Shown here piece by piece: positions 24,301 through 34,056 of a DNA stretch of 64,000 nt; the stretch's first letter is position 1; each line of letters begins with the position of its first letter. A program made the translations under genes and the position numbers. Below the pieces are notes generated by a model. That model made no database searches. It was not told the origin of the DNA and saw only the letters and a program-made list of their open reading frames with translations. The stretch comes from Cyrtodaria siliqua. Lineage: Eukaryota; Mollusca; Bivalvia; Adapedonta; Hiatellidae. The stretch lies in the NCBI GenBank assembly GCA_037043455.1, contig JAWPHD010003082.1, positions 165,244 to 229,243 of the forward strand. Direction: 5' to 3'.

Positions 24301-24748
24301 TACTTATTGTATTCCATTGGATTAAAAGTACGTATTTCGAACTTTTCAATCGATGCATTTTCACAAACCGCATATAGTATACTGTACGAATACGATACTC
24401 TATATACGGTACATATTGACCTTCTTTTCATTCATATTTCAGCTCCGGTATGTGTCGGGTTTCTTCGCCAGTCTGCTGTTCGCCTTCCTAATGACGCATA
24501 CTAACCTTCTGTTCATTCATATTTCAGCTCCGGTATGGGTCGGTTTCTTCGCCAGTCTGCTGTTCGCCTTCCTAATGACACATATTGACCTTCTGCTCAT
24601 TCATATTTCAGCTCCGGTATGTGTCGGTTTCTTCGCCAGTTTGCTGTTCGCCTTCCTAATGACGCATACTAACCTTCTGTTCATTCATATTTCAGCTCCG
24701 GTATGTGTCGGTTTCTTCGCCAGTCTGCTGTTCGCCTTCCTAATGTGA
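15305..24748 (+). CDS. ZP-domain membrane or surface protein (spliced, eight coding exons)
   Basis: ZP modules polymerise extracellular proteins into filaments and matrices such as egg coats, mucus and uromodulin-type filaments. The coding exons are 15305-15380, 16346-16491, 17440-17594, 18547-18674, 19982-20069, 20884-21049, 21413-21533, and a terminal exon (24696-24748 if the last cassette is used). All phases join and all introns are GT/AG. The predicted length is 310 residues: signal peptide about 1-18; ZP-N with Cys 27, 57, 72 and 107; ZP-C with Cys 178, 199, 240, 245, 251 and 255; 'AIIANGCSLDTSLVG' at 192-206; furin-type RRKR at 258-261 before Ser262; then a hydrophobic tail at 294-310. 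This is the canonical ten-cysteine arrangement. The tail ends at the stop without cytoplasmic residues, which fits a GPI signal or a minimal anchor. The product's biological role (egg coat, mucus or immune) cannot be told from sequence. The gene is absent from the duplicate region. Confidence 0.85.
16346..16491 (+). CDS. ZP gene coding exon 2 (ZP-N, Cys 1-3)
   Basis: Acceptor 'ttttcag', donor 'gtaagt'. It encodes residues 27-74, beginning 'CYPNSTIVVVNPDSATYD' and containing Cys27, Cys57 and Cys72. 'PNST' is a possible N-glycosylation site. Confidence 0.85.
17440..17594 (+). CDS. ZP gene coding exon 3 (end of ZP-N, Cys 4)
   Basis: Acceptor 'ttctttctag', donor 'gtaagt', phase 0 in and 2 out. 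It encodes 51 residues including 'ATSINYIIECAEID'. Cys107 completes the four ZP-N cysteines. 'NRTS' is a glycosylation sequon. Confidence 0.85.
18547..18674 (+). CDS. ZP gene coding exon 4 (ZP-N/ZP-C linker and first ZP-C strands)
   Basis: Acceptor 'gtattttacag', donor 'gtattt'. It encodes 'LVTESSVSVTPSYSIDSVLL' and then 'GDTLSWEITIP', with no cysteine. The Ser/Thr/Val-rich beta-type sequence is typical of the ZP linker and early ZP-C. Confidence 0.8.
19203..19981 (+). repeat. Four extra copies of the exon 5 splice acceptor and exon start
   Basis: Exon-5-like starts follow AG at 19203, 19747, 19828 and 19905, before the productive one at 19982. The last three steps are 81, 77 and 77 bp. Each copy holds a 'tttcag' (first copy 'cttcag'), 'gagtattttctaacggtaac' or a variant, and 'acggcatac...gggacatcc'. 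Used as acceptors, all four would read into a stop: the 19747 and 19828 copies near 19919, the 19905 copy near 19996 and the 19203 copy near 19372. Only the last copy continues into 'SGTSSSGSPDKAIIAN'. Confidence 0.8.
19982..20069 (+). CDS. ZP gene coding exon 5 (ZP-C, Cys 5)
   Basis: It encodes 'DEYYLTVTSCTAYSGTSSSG' and then 'SPDKAIIAN', with Cys178. Phase 1 in, phase 2 out, donor 'gtaaat'. It joins exon 6 to make the 'NGC' motif usual in ZP-C. Confidence 0.85.
20884..21049 (+). CDS. ZP gene coding exon 6 (ZP-C core)
   Basis: Acceptor 'attccag', donor 'gtgagt'. It encodes 55 residues: 'CSLDTSLVGNF', 'YSASFYVFKFYNNDDVYLEC' and 'ALKICPSSASCPQ'. Aromatic beta-strands ahead of 'VYLEC..KIC' are the ZP-C hallmark. 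Cys199, 240, 245 and 251. Confidence 0.88.
21413..21533 (+). CDS. ZP gene coding exon 7 (last ZP cysteine, cleavage site)
   Basis: Acceptor 'tttttccag', donor 'gtagat'. It encodes 'GCVARRKRSVFGEDD', with Cys255 and a furin-type RRKR/S, then a spacer with 'DLIHIIN' that may act as the external hydrophobic patch controlling polymerisation, and 'SNAS' near the end (sequon or GPI attachment candidate). Confidence 0.85.
21690..22180. repeat. Dispersed tandem repeat in ZP intron 7
   Basis: The 'gtccgtcagtccg' run is followed by two units of about 160 bp sharing 'cacgaaaacttaacgtt', 'ataactttcat', 'gatatttcttcatc' and 'aaggtca'. Common bivalve intergenic repeat style. Confidence 0.55.
23415..23600 (+). 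repeat. Second SINE-like sequence in ZP intron 7
   Basis: A B-box-like 'gtttgaatccca' at 23441 precedes 'gtgaggaagtat' and a block with 'ccacccaggaaaagtgggtt' and 'gtctgcctcc'. The arrangement looks tRNA-derived, but the body differs from the SINE at 29642. Confidence 0.35.
23945..24060. repeat. Hairpin-bearing dispersed repeat, intron 7
   Basis: 'taccccatccaacccctt' faces 'attggctggggta' and is followed by 'gtaatttcggcttaaaaagt'. It matches the repeat at 14290-14420. Confidence 0.6.
24427..24748 (+). repeat. Four tandem cassettes of ZP exon 8 (84 bp each)
   Basis: Each cassette has 'catatttcag' followed by an exon-like start at 24443, 24528, 24612 and 24696. Units are 84 bp (85 for the first, which has one extra g). 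Entered in phase 1, cassette 1 is frame-shifted and gives an 18-residue polar tail ending 'LPNDAY' at 24504. Cassette 2 gives 'APVWVGFFASLLFAFLM' and reads in frame through cassettes 3 and 4, with three hydrophobic segments. Cassette 3 gives two segments and cassette 4 gives one, all stopping at 24748. Confidence 0.8.
24696..24748 (+). CDS. ZP gene coding exon 8 (hydrophobic C-terminus), last cassette
   Basis: With the split codon from exon 7 it encodes 'APVCVGFFASLLFAFLM' and a stop. I take the last cassette as the reference form because it gives one anchor-length segment. Which acceptor is really used cannot be read from DNA. Confidence 0.55.
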
Positions 24749-24847
24749 GGACTGTTGACTAATTGTACAACGTTACAACTTCAGAAGGACCTTGTCCGTT
24801 GTTTGTGTGATAATTTGTTTGTCAATTTCACATGGACAATTATGCTT

Positions 24848-24853
24848 AATAAA
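24848..24853 (+). terminator. Poly(A) signal of the ZP gene
   Basis: 'aataaa' lies 100 bp after the stop codon. It is followed about 15-25 bp later by a GT-rich stretch ('tatgtatgtgtttg'), a suitable cleavage context. Confidence 0.65.
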
Positions 24854-25099
24854 CCTAGTTTAGTATGTATGTGTTTGTTCACTAATTGTTGGTACTTGTA
24901 GAAAAGTTTCGGGACCTTTTATAAAGAATCCCCCGTAATGCCCAGGATTTAATGTATACAGTAGATCTACGCACGGGCAAATATGTGTATTCCATTGTTA
25001 GTTCGTATTAAAATGGGGTTTAATAAAAGACTTAAGATTTTTTTCTGGGAGATAAGATAAAACGTGATAACTTCATAAAAGTCTACATACGGTCTACAT

Positions 25100-28000
25100 T
25101 TACATGAAACTTGTAGCAAGTCCTATTATATTTCTTTATCCTAGGAAATGTAGCTACAAAAGTCTGTAGCATTCGAGGAACACGGAACTCAGTGTTCATT
25201 TTATAGACCAGTAATTATAGCCGAAAATAAGAGTCAAGGTCAAACAATTTCCAACAAAGTATTTTAGGATTTTTAGAATCACTGACGTGTAACGAGTTTC
25301 AGAAAAAAACTCAAGATGAAGATGATGGGAAATGCTCAAGTCTGGGATAAAAGTTGCGTTTTTAAGAGAATATCCGGAAACTGGAATAATTTTATAAAAA
25401 ATCATTTGAGCAAATAAGAATCATTTAATAGTGCGGCAATTCTCTTCCAAATGCATCTCTATGTAAATCAAGGTTTTATAGATGGATATGAGGTTAATAA
25501 TATGAGATTTTGGGGGAAAACTTGGAAAATGAATAAAATCGTTGATTTCTGGAATACATTTGGTGTTACTAGGCGATAAATTAAAAAAAAAAACTAAATG
25601 AACTATAAACAATTAGTTTCTTGTTTTGCACAGAGAAAGGTACAGAGATGTCCCAGAAAACCGTCCTTTTGAATACGATGATCTGAAATACTTTATTTTG
25701 GGGTCTAAAAATATGTTTTTCATAAAAAAATTGCTGAAAACAGGAATCGTTTTGTAATAAGATGTTTGTGCACAATTAGATATATATACAAATGTTTCAT
25801 TGTATCGTAAGTTAATGTGAAACTTCACATTGTGAGATTGTGGGGCAAAATGTTGAAAACAATTGAATAAAATCGTTGATTTCTGTAATACATTCGTAGT
25901 ACAGTGGCCCGATTTATGGAACATCTTCGACCATTTTGCTCTTAAGCCAAATTATTGAATTTATTGCTATAAAGTTCATTAACATGTTTTTTAACTTCTA
26001 ATACATATATTGTTCATTCAATATTTACACCCTTAATTGTTTGCTTCAAATGCTTTTAAGAAAAATGATGGAGGGTATTTCATTTTGACTTGAAAATACA
26101 GCATATTATATTCATTTTGAAGTGAGGAAACCTTCTTCCAAACCCATCTTCATGCGAAACCAGTGTCGGATCACTGAAAAAGAATCTCAAATAAGTATTT
26201 CAACAAATATAATTGAAGTGAAATATGGTGTATAAAACGTATATTACATATGTTTGATAATATCAGAACTTGGAAGTGAATAAGATGCTCAAATTGTGAG
26301 GTCGGGGTCAAAACGTGGAACAGAAATGGAGAGAAGACACCAATGTTTTTGTGATACAATCGAATTGCTGGGCTTTAATAAAAGTGTATGAACTAAACGA
26401 GGCATTTGTGAAAAAATACTCGGTCTACATTTGAAATCGCACCTACGTGTTTCGATGAAAATCTTAACATTGTGTTATCCGGAAGTCAACGGGACAGAAA
26501 ATAGATCACTGTAACGTTGCTGTATTCTAAACAGTACGCCCTTTAGGCACGCGTGTAAAATGTAAGATCTGCATTGCATGTATTGTTACTACAATAAAGA
26601 TGAAGGTTATATCAGCGATTCCATGTAAATAAAATATATATATATCGGCCAAATGACATTGTAAAACTGATGATAATTTTGGGTTTGACTTTTTATGGCT
26701 TTTGGAGGAAATCTGCTGCGGTCTAGGGCACCGCCATATTTGTATGACATACCCAGTATGGATTCCTTCTACATACATTCGAAATATGATTCTATGGAAT
26801 TTATCGAGCTGTTGCGAATGCGCGATGTGTTGGTATCCAAGGGTATGATGAATGGAAATGCCTATTTTTTGCGAAACAATGCAATTTTCATCAACATTCG
26901 CTGAAAACCAGAATCATTTTTAAAATCGTTTTAGCTTAAACAAAAAATACAATGATGTCACAAAATGTTTCACTATTCAATGTGCATATGCATGCTTTAC
27001 AAGTTTAGTAATATTAGTGCTACAGCTGAAAACACCAGTTGTGCAAAATTTGTAACAAACATTTTCGTACAAGGGATGGATGATAGTTAGCTAAATCTAT
27101 GGATTATCCCACTAGTAACACACTAGTCTTCCATCACAATCATCTTTTAAATAACATATATACTTTGGTGTTTTCAACAAAAAATTGCTTCTCGGAAGTG
27201 TGGGCATTGCCATGTAAATGAAAGGTTATATACATTATGAACAACCAAAACGATGTAATCAGAGTGTACATTTATAGCATTGAATGTGTAACAGGTTTTG
27301 GTAGAAAGCATGGAATCTCATGTATGCAGTGCCAACATGTAAGCTCTATGGATTCTAAAGAAATTGAGATTCATTTAAATTAAAAATTGAATTATTTAGT
27401 GTTTTGATCACTCTTTTCTTACATAAACGAGCAATAATATTAGGTGATGTGAACAAAAGCTCCTACAACTTCGACATGAGTATTGCGCAAAATTTCAAAA
27501 TTGAATTTCATACAGCTACTTTGAACGTGTTTTTAAAACTTATCATACAGTTTCCGGTGATCTTTTTCATAAAGATAAAACATATTGCACCATTTTAAAA
27601 TAAGTTACCATCTATGCTATTTAAATGATTATAAACCCTTTTGCAATGATTGCTTGAACAATATTTCCACCACATATTCTATGAGTGTATACAATATGTG
27701 TATCAAAAGGTTATAAATACATATGTATGTAATTACATCATGTTTTTCCTTCATTATTTTATATATAAAATTTCCAAATGATGTAAACATGATCCATGGT
27801 CGTAACCATTGTAACTAGACATTTATTCAACGAACCTTTTGTTTGCTACAGACCTTAACATTGGGCGTCTAACTAAATTTCTGATACTATAAAAAAATTG
27901 GATATATGCATTTATAGGATAATATCACTTCAAGTAGATTATGTATATTCAAAATACATCTTAACAATGATTCCTGTTTACAACATTTTTTTATGAAAAA

Positions 28001-28640
28001 ACATTTTGCCACCCGAATATAATGCATTTTTCAACAGTATACGCCTGATGACTTTTTTGGGGAACATCCTTGCATCTTGCTCTATCGAAAACAATTATAG
28101 ATTATCATTTTATAATTCATTTCCCTACTTTAGCTTAAAGGCCTGTACTACGACTGTATTACAGAAATCAACGACTTTATTAATTTGTTCAACATTTTGA
28201 TCCAAAAGCTCACAATGTGAACTTTCACATAAACTTACGATACAATGACACATTTGTCTATATAATTGTGCACCATTTTATCACTTCCATTAGATAAGTT
28301 TATGTACAAACATCTTATTACAAAATGATTCCTCTTTTTAGCGAGTGTTTATGAAAAACACATTTTTAGACCCAAAAAATAAAGTAATTAATATCGTCGT
28401 ATGCTAAAGGACTTTTTTCTGGCACATCTCTGTACCTTTCACTGTGCAAAACGGTAAGAAACTAAGTTTTTACAACTCATTTAGCTTTTTTTTTAATATA
28501 TAGCCTAGCAACACCAAATGTGTTACAGAAATCAGCGATTTTATTCATTTTTTTCCAAGTTTTGTCCCAAAATCTCATATTATTAACCCAATATCCATCT
28601 ATAAAACCGTGAAACTATAAAGTTTTCGAAAAAAAGAAAC
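25100..28640. repeat. Long foldback (inverted-repeat) element, copy 1
   Basis: Left arm about 25100-26380, right arm about 27960-28640. For example 'ggtacagagatgtcccagaa' (25636) faces 'ctggcacatctctgtacc' (28419), and 'aaaatcgttgatttct' (25540) faces 'agaaatcagcgatttt' (28526). Each arm contains direct sub-repeats of roughly 330-460 bp, e.g. 'gatttctg.aatacatt' at about 25548 and 25878. The centre (26400-27950) is AT-rich. A 69-residue ORF at 26695-26904 has no recognisable domain, and no transposase is present. It fits a non-autonomous foldback element. Its left arm is where the deletion in the second copy ends. Confidence 0.6.
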
Positions 28641-29640
28641 GATTAGCACTTTTATATGGAATTCCTTTCCCACTCACGAGAAGTGCTGACGTAGACATCA
28701 TCTGCCTATAACGTTCAATAAAGCAAATAATTTCGGTTAAACTCGTGCACAAACTGATTTAAAATGTAATGACCAGATTAATTAACTGCTGTGTTCCATT
28801 ATAGGGATATCCTTTACTCGATGGATTATTTTGTTTGTTTTTCTCTCACTCGCATACGGTCGGTCGTGAAAAGAACCACACATCTACCATCTCGAAGGAT
28901 TTCCATATATTCAATCCCAGCATTTTAATAATCTCTATTTATTGCAAATTTTATCAAGATTATTAATAGACAAAACTAAATTCATACCATTGTTTTCATA
29001 AGCTTTAGCACAATATTGTTTAACGAGATATTAACGGCAGTTTATGAACAATGCATGCTTTCCCCTTTAAGATTATAATAGCCTAAATGGTTCTCCTTGC
29101 CCCTTCCATAGTAAAGTGAAAATGTTGACAACCTTCCCAAATTCAGATCTCATTAAGGCACTTGGACACATACTTTATCATGCAAATAAACATGTCTGCG
29201 ATTAAATACCAACAAGGGAGGGTGGTGCTCTGGGAGTGAATATCTAAGAAAGATTCCTTTAGCTGTATACTAACACCGGGTCAAAGGTCAACTTTATAAC
29301 CTCACAATACTACAGTAAGGGCTGCATAAGTAATATTGGTTCCTATAACCCTGGTTGTCTGTGTATGATATAGCGGGTTGCATAATTAATTTTGTCTTTT
29401 ATAAAATCTGTGATCCATATAATTCATATTTAAATGTGCAATAAAGGCAGGTCAGAACATTTTTTTTATCGATCCCATATACATCCGATATAAAATTAAC
29501 AATTGTACTTATACACAACGATTGCCCTGTATTTGCTTTTTAAATGAAAAAGCACGAATAACTCTAATTCTCAAATTACACAAACAACCTTATAAAGCCA
29601 GTTTTATTTCTAATTCTGCTGCACTCACCACTACAAGGGG
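28641..29640. other. AT-rich stretch without a recognised gene
   Basis: No exon-like ORF with good splice sites was found. The second copy lacks the last part (29448-29650) through a deletion. Confidence 0.5.
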
Positions 29641-29641
29641 G

Positions 29642-29915
29642 CGTCCGTGGCCGAGTGGTTAGAGCAATCTTGCAATCACTTACCCCTCACCGCTGTAGGT
29701 TCGATCCCTCAGGGGCCTAGGAATCTTTATGTGAGGAAGCTATACAGCTGGCTTGCGGAACGTCGGTGGTTCTACCCAGGTGCCCGCCCGTGCACGAAAA
29801 TTGCCCGGAGGGGCACCTGGGGTCTTCCTCCACCAGTGGAAGCTGGAAAGTCGCCATGTGACCTTAGCTGTTGGTGCGACTATAAAATTCGATTCAGTTC
29901 AATGCAATTCACCAC
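29642..29915 (+). repeat. SINE with intact tRNA-like head
   Basis: Head: A box 'tggccgagtggtt' at 29649 and B box 'ggttcgatccc' at 29698, giving RNA polymerase III promoter elements of the Leu/Ser tRNA type. Body: conserved core with 'cggaacgtcggtggttctac', 'gtgcccgcccgtgcacg' and 'ggtcttcctccaccagtgg'. Tail: 'attcgattcagttcaatg'. It is the best-preserved SINE in the window. The core resembles the Meta/RUDI-type mollusc SINE domain (recalled, not searched). Confidence 0.75.
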
Positions 29916-31189
29916 TACAAACATTGCTAAACTGTTTTAAGTACTTATGACTTCTTAACACAATATACAGCTTTATCACACAACTCCTATTTAAAAAAAA
30001 CGCACTCATGGAACTGCATGGTGGAGCATCCGGTAGAGAATTATTGGAGCCATAAAATGCGGGGTTAAGATAAGAAATCGAGTGGTTTTCTTATATAAAT
30101 TGTTAGAGAATATATCCTGCCGGGGAAATATTTATTAACACTGTCCCGTTTTATTGGGATGAAAGAAACCCTCAGCGGTCGTTTTTTGCCACTGACTGTT
30201 CCAAAGCTCTAGACCTATTGTCAAATATTTTATGTTTGTGAAGTCAAAGTTTAGCTTTGTAATTATTGTTACATGCTGTGCGTGTTCCTGAACTGACTAT
30301 GGTCATTGAACGCTACATTCCTGTTCGATATTTATATTAACTTTTAGTTTAAACAGTTTAGCCACTATCAAAGATATCGTTCTATACTTCAAACCTAAAT
30401 ATACCTATGTTGTATATTGAACAATACATAATAGGTGGTAAAATATTAAGAATACGCTATTACATCCTGATGGAAACGTTTCAAATAGTCCCATTATTGA
30501 CGTCTTTGTTTGTATGAAACAACATGATTTGTTTGAACTTCTTATTTATGAGACATGATATCGACTCCTTTTTTAACGCCAGTATTTAGTGCCCTTTCCT
30601 ATTTCGACCTGAACATGGTAAAGCGAACTCAACCGTCACACGCTGTCACTCAATGGCAACTGGTTGCAATGTCCGTCTGGTACTACCAGTTGGTCAAACG
30701 CTCTCTGTTAATATTAAAATGGGAATAAAAAGAGGTGACAGAAACCAAAACCATGATAATGTTATACTAGCATGGTCAAACCGATCTGTAACATATAAGA
30801 CTAATCATTTTTCACAGATAAGTTAATACGTGACGTTATGTAAGCAGGTATTCCTCGAATCATAAGATCATAATTACAACTACTAAGATTCTCAATTTTA
30901 ACCATGCTTCACTGAACAAACATTAATTTTATGCCTGGATGATCCAAATAATTAATATTAAAATTGAAAAAAAAAATCAGTATGCACGCGCTGCACGGTA
31001 CGGAATCGATATGCACTGTACCTCGATACTTATACATTTTATAAGGCATATCACAAGTTTCCAAAACTTCATTAGAACACCGAAGAAGAAATAGTCAATT
31101 GCTTAATTTTCCATGCTGTCGTCGTTGTTATATGTTTTCTGCACAAAACGTACAACTTTCACTGACTTTGTCCTACGTGTTGTTTTCAG
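29916..31189. other. Intergenic or intronic stretch without a recognised gene
   Basis: It contains a short version of the dispersed repeat at 30141-30195. A start exon for the downstream exon pair should lie in or beyond this stretch, but I could not find one with a fitting phase-1 donor. Confidence 0.4.
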
Positions 31190-34056
31190 TAGATTGTAAT
31201 CCTCTGACAGGTGGCGTTATTATTGCGTTAAAACATATTGACGAATGTAACTGCAGATATTCTGATAATGCTTGTAGTGAGTCCAGTTTAATGTATAACT
31301 TTGTTCACCTGTTAATCTTACACACTGATGAGGGTTTAATCATCTGTAGTAGTTGAGAAGTATTAAGGATATCAGAAAAGAAGGTAGTTTTCGAGATAAA
31401 AACGAGGCAAATATCAACTAAACAGTGCCATAATTTCAAACAGATCTTCCAAGCACTTTCATATTAAAAGCAATCTTCATCAGCACAAACACACACACAC
31501 TGGCCAAACTAACACACATAGCATTATAGAACTACAGAAAGCGGCAAAAAACAAAAAAGAAATTGAAAAAACAATTATCCCTACAAACCAAGCGTAGAAT
31601 TTCGTTTACATTATAAACATCTGTAGGGCATATATTACCTGTACACATGTAGCAGAAACAAAGTGCCTCCCTCAGGAATCGAACACACGACGTTCTGTTT
31701 TAAAGTCAGGCGTTTTATTCACTGCGCCAAAAGTAATTATTCATAACAATGATTGTAGCATGGTCGGTGACATTTCCTTTGATGAATGCACATTAAATCG
31801 TATAATTTAGTGTAACTAAAGGGGCGTGGCTAAACCGTACTACAACTACCAGATACAGGAAGTTAGAGTACGGTCACTCTGACGTCACAGTGTTACGAAG
31901 TACACCATGCTAAAAAAAGGATAGAGTCTGTCTCAGCCCGTTGGTTATTTAAACACCTCGATGAGCTACGCCCAGTTCGGTGTTTAAATAAGACCAGACT
32001 CTATCTATTACATATTTAGTAATATTTATTACGATGAAACATAACTTACCATACACGATCTATCAATACAACATCCATCATGTCGCACATGTAACTATAT
32101 TAATGAGATTGAAACTAGGATCCCGTCTTAAAAAAACACAAAAGATTGTCATTTCGATTGTTTTCGAGCGCCGCGTGTTTGCATTAGGTATTGTGTAATG
32201 TCTATACAATGTATGAAACAATTTTGGTGGTAAAGGGTTTACATCTCCCAGCTAATACTTTTGCTAGGCTTGATGTTAAGGATTTCAATTATAGAAATCA
32301 AGTTACCAAGCAAACTTCTTCAACAAGGATTTCGTTATCATAAACTGCGTAGATCTATCGCCGCAACGATGGCCTGCTATAGAAGTACAACACCAACCTA
32401 ATGTTTTTTCTGCGACTAGGAATAGAATATCACAACCGTTATTCTATGGAGATGTGATCTATAAACTTCGGAAATTAAAGGTGTCTGACGGATTTCCTTA
32501 CCACTTTACACATCGACGGAAAAGGATTCGACCCTTTAGTATTACAACGCACTTCATGCTTGGTGATTGACCCTCTACAGTTAGTCAATACGCTTCACTT
32601 TTCTCTTGTGCGATGACTAGAAAACCCCGTGGGACTCAATGATTGCGCATTGGTGCATAAACGTTCGTCCCTCGGGTTTTCTGATTGTACCCTAGATTGT
32701 GTTTTTCTTTGGCTGCAACTGCTGTGGTTGTTTAGTACAAATCTGGATACATAATTATATATTTCTACAATAACATATACGTGTATCGTTTTCTAATTTC
32801 TCTGGATGTGGACTTTATTGTTAGAGATTTCCTTTTGGCGGTATGTGCTTTTATTTACATTTGAGCGCTGAAGACAGGATACTAGCGAGATTAGGTACAC
32901 ATAAAAACGATTTAAGCTAACCAGTGTGCTTATTGTCTACTGACCGATTCAAGTCGGTAACCTTGTCTTCGCCACACTTTGTGCTGTGTATTGTCATTTT
33001 CATTGTATAGTTAATTTTCTCTTTGTTTGTGGATCTACGGTGACATTGCGTTGGGTGCTGCGATTTCTATGAGATCTTCTCATTTTTACTGTAGTTTTTG
33101 ATAGAAGTCTTCCACATGCGACCACGTGTGTTAAGCTGTCAATTGTCATAAGCGATCAACCTCTTTATTTTATGTGCATTATGAGGTTCTTGATCAATAC
33201 GACCAGATGTCACCTATTTTCTTCCCAAATACGATAATTACGATCATAATGTGCGACCGCTAACGAGTAGAGTGAGCCAATTGACAATTCTTTCTGGCAG
33301 GCGACGGCGGAGTGCGCCGGTTACTCGTGGCCGCTTCGGCTACAATACTTTTTTTGTGCATCTGAACGGTGGTACGCACGCAGAATCGTCCTGTGGGGTG
33401 TAGCCTTTTGGATTGATAGGCTAGACGTCTAATAAGGTGGTGGACACCGGGTTTTTAAAACTTTGTCGACGCAGTATTCATTACAGTTTCACATGTTTCG
33501 GTTATTGAAAGTTAATGAGACTTTATATTAATTTGTAAACAGTTAAACACAAGGTGCGATTGCCTGTTTTACAGGTTTACACATGCAAGAGGTGTATGTA
33601 AAAAAAAACAGGCTCCATAACCACACGGAGGCGAAAACAAATGCTCAGTTATAATTGACTCGGGTGTTTTTAGCTCACTTGAGTCAAAGGCTCAAAAGAG
33701 CTCTTACCATCATTTATCGTCCATCGCGACTTGGTCTGAAGCATATTCTTATATGAAGTTCTTTAAAAATTGTTAAAATCAAAATTGGCCGTGTTCAGGA
33801 AGTATATATGACTCATTTTAGGACATTTAAAAATGCGTCTTCTTTACAATTGTAAAATTTAATATTTGATATGCAATATGATCTCATCACAGTATGTAAA
33901 CTCAGGTGTATCCCTTCCGCAAGCTGGGATGCTTTTATAGAGACAGCTGCAATTTTGTACGATTCTGGGTCACACCAGTAACACTGTTTTCGGTGAGTTT
34001 ACCTTTATTCCTTTCTGTCATGCTGTAAAACAACGATATTTCACATTGTCAATAAA
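31190..34056 (+). CDS. Partial gene of unknown function, two linked exons
   Basis: Exon A is 31190-31276: acceptor 'tgttttcag', donor 'gtgagt', phase 1 in and out. It encodes 'DCNPLTGGVIIALKHIDECN' and then 'CRYSDNAC', with four cysteines. Exon B starts at 33893 after 'tcatcacag', joins in phase and reads 'CKLRCIPSASWDAFIETAAI' and then 'LYDSGSHQ' to a stop at 33979-33981. A poly(A) signal 'aataaa' follows at 34051. The cysteines suggest an extracellular domain, but I recognise no family. The 5' exon with a start codon is not found. Both exons are repeated at 60271-60357 and 62973-63061. A competing reading of exon B from the acceptor at 33904-33905 is open to a donor at 33993 but does not fit the phase of exon A. 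Confidence 0.35.
31660..31735 (-). repeat. tRNA-like sequence
   Basis: The minus strand has 'tggcgcagtgaa' (A-box-like) and 'gtgttcgattcct' (B-box-like) with 'ctgactttaaaacag' between. Pairing of the outer stem is poor, so it is probably a pseudo-tRNA or SINE head. The copy is at 60738-60813. Confidence 0.35.
31921..32004. repeat. 84-bp imperfect palindrome
   Basis: Left 'atagagtctg...' with 'ttatttaaacacc' pairs with right 'ggtgtttaaataaga' and 'ccagactctat'. A short unpaired centre ('tcgatgagctacgcccagtt') would form the loop. Also at 61001-61084. It may be the end of a small MITE or a structured RNA; no target duplication was seen. Confidence 0.55.
32265..33080 (+). mobile_element. Retroelement tail, inverted relative of 1-930
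   Basis: On the plus strand it follows the minus strand of 1-900: 'aaacttcttcaacaagga', 'agtacaacaccaaccta', 'ttctatggagatgtgat', 'cttcacttttctcttgtgcg' and 'ccctcgggttttctg'. Indels break its reading frame, so it is older or more decayed than the copy at 1-930. Confidence 0.6.
33081..33892. other. Non-coding stretch, intron of the 31190-34056 gene
   Basis: A dispersed phrase 'agctcacttgagtcaaagg' with 'ctcaaaagagctct' lies at 33673-33710, a short inverted motif frequent in bivalve repeats. No gene is seen. Confidence 0.4.

Noticed and set aside
24353..24748. 131-residue continuous ORF as an independent gene
   Set aside because: It is the four-cassette exon 8 region of the ZP gene read through its intron-like spacers.
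26695..26904. 69-residue ORF in the centre of the foldback element
   Set aside because: It matches no family I know and is short. It is present in the duplicate only because the whole region is duplicated.
28430..28460. Possible first exon ending 'gcaaaacg|gtaaga'
   Set aside because: It lies in a foldback arm whose mirror copy is repetitive, and its phase (2) does not match exon A.
29642..29725. Functional tRNA gene (Leu/Ser type)
   Set aside because: A and B boxes are present, but the sequence runs straight into a SINE body and the cloverleaf is incomplete.
31660..31735. tRNA-Lys-like gene
   Set aside because: The anticodon region is suggestive, but the acceptor and T stems do not pair. 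Kept only as tRNA-like.
33906..33992. Alternative exon reading 'VYPFRKLGCFYRDSCNF' and onward
   Set aside because: It is open with a good donor, but its phase does not fit exon A or the exon at 44016. The frame ending at 33981 has a matching phase and a poly(A) signal.
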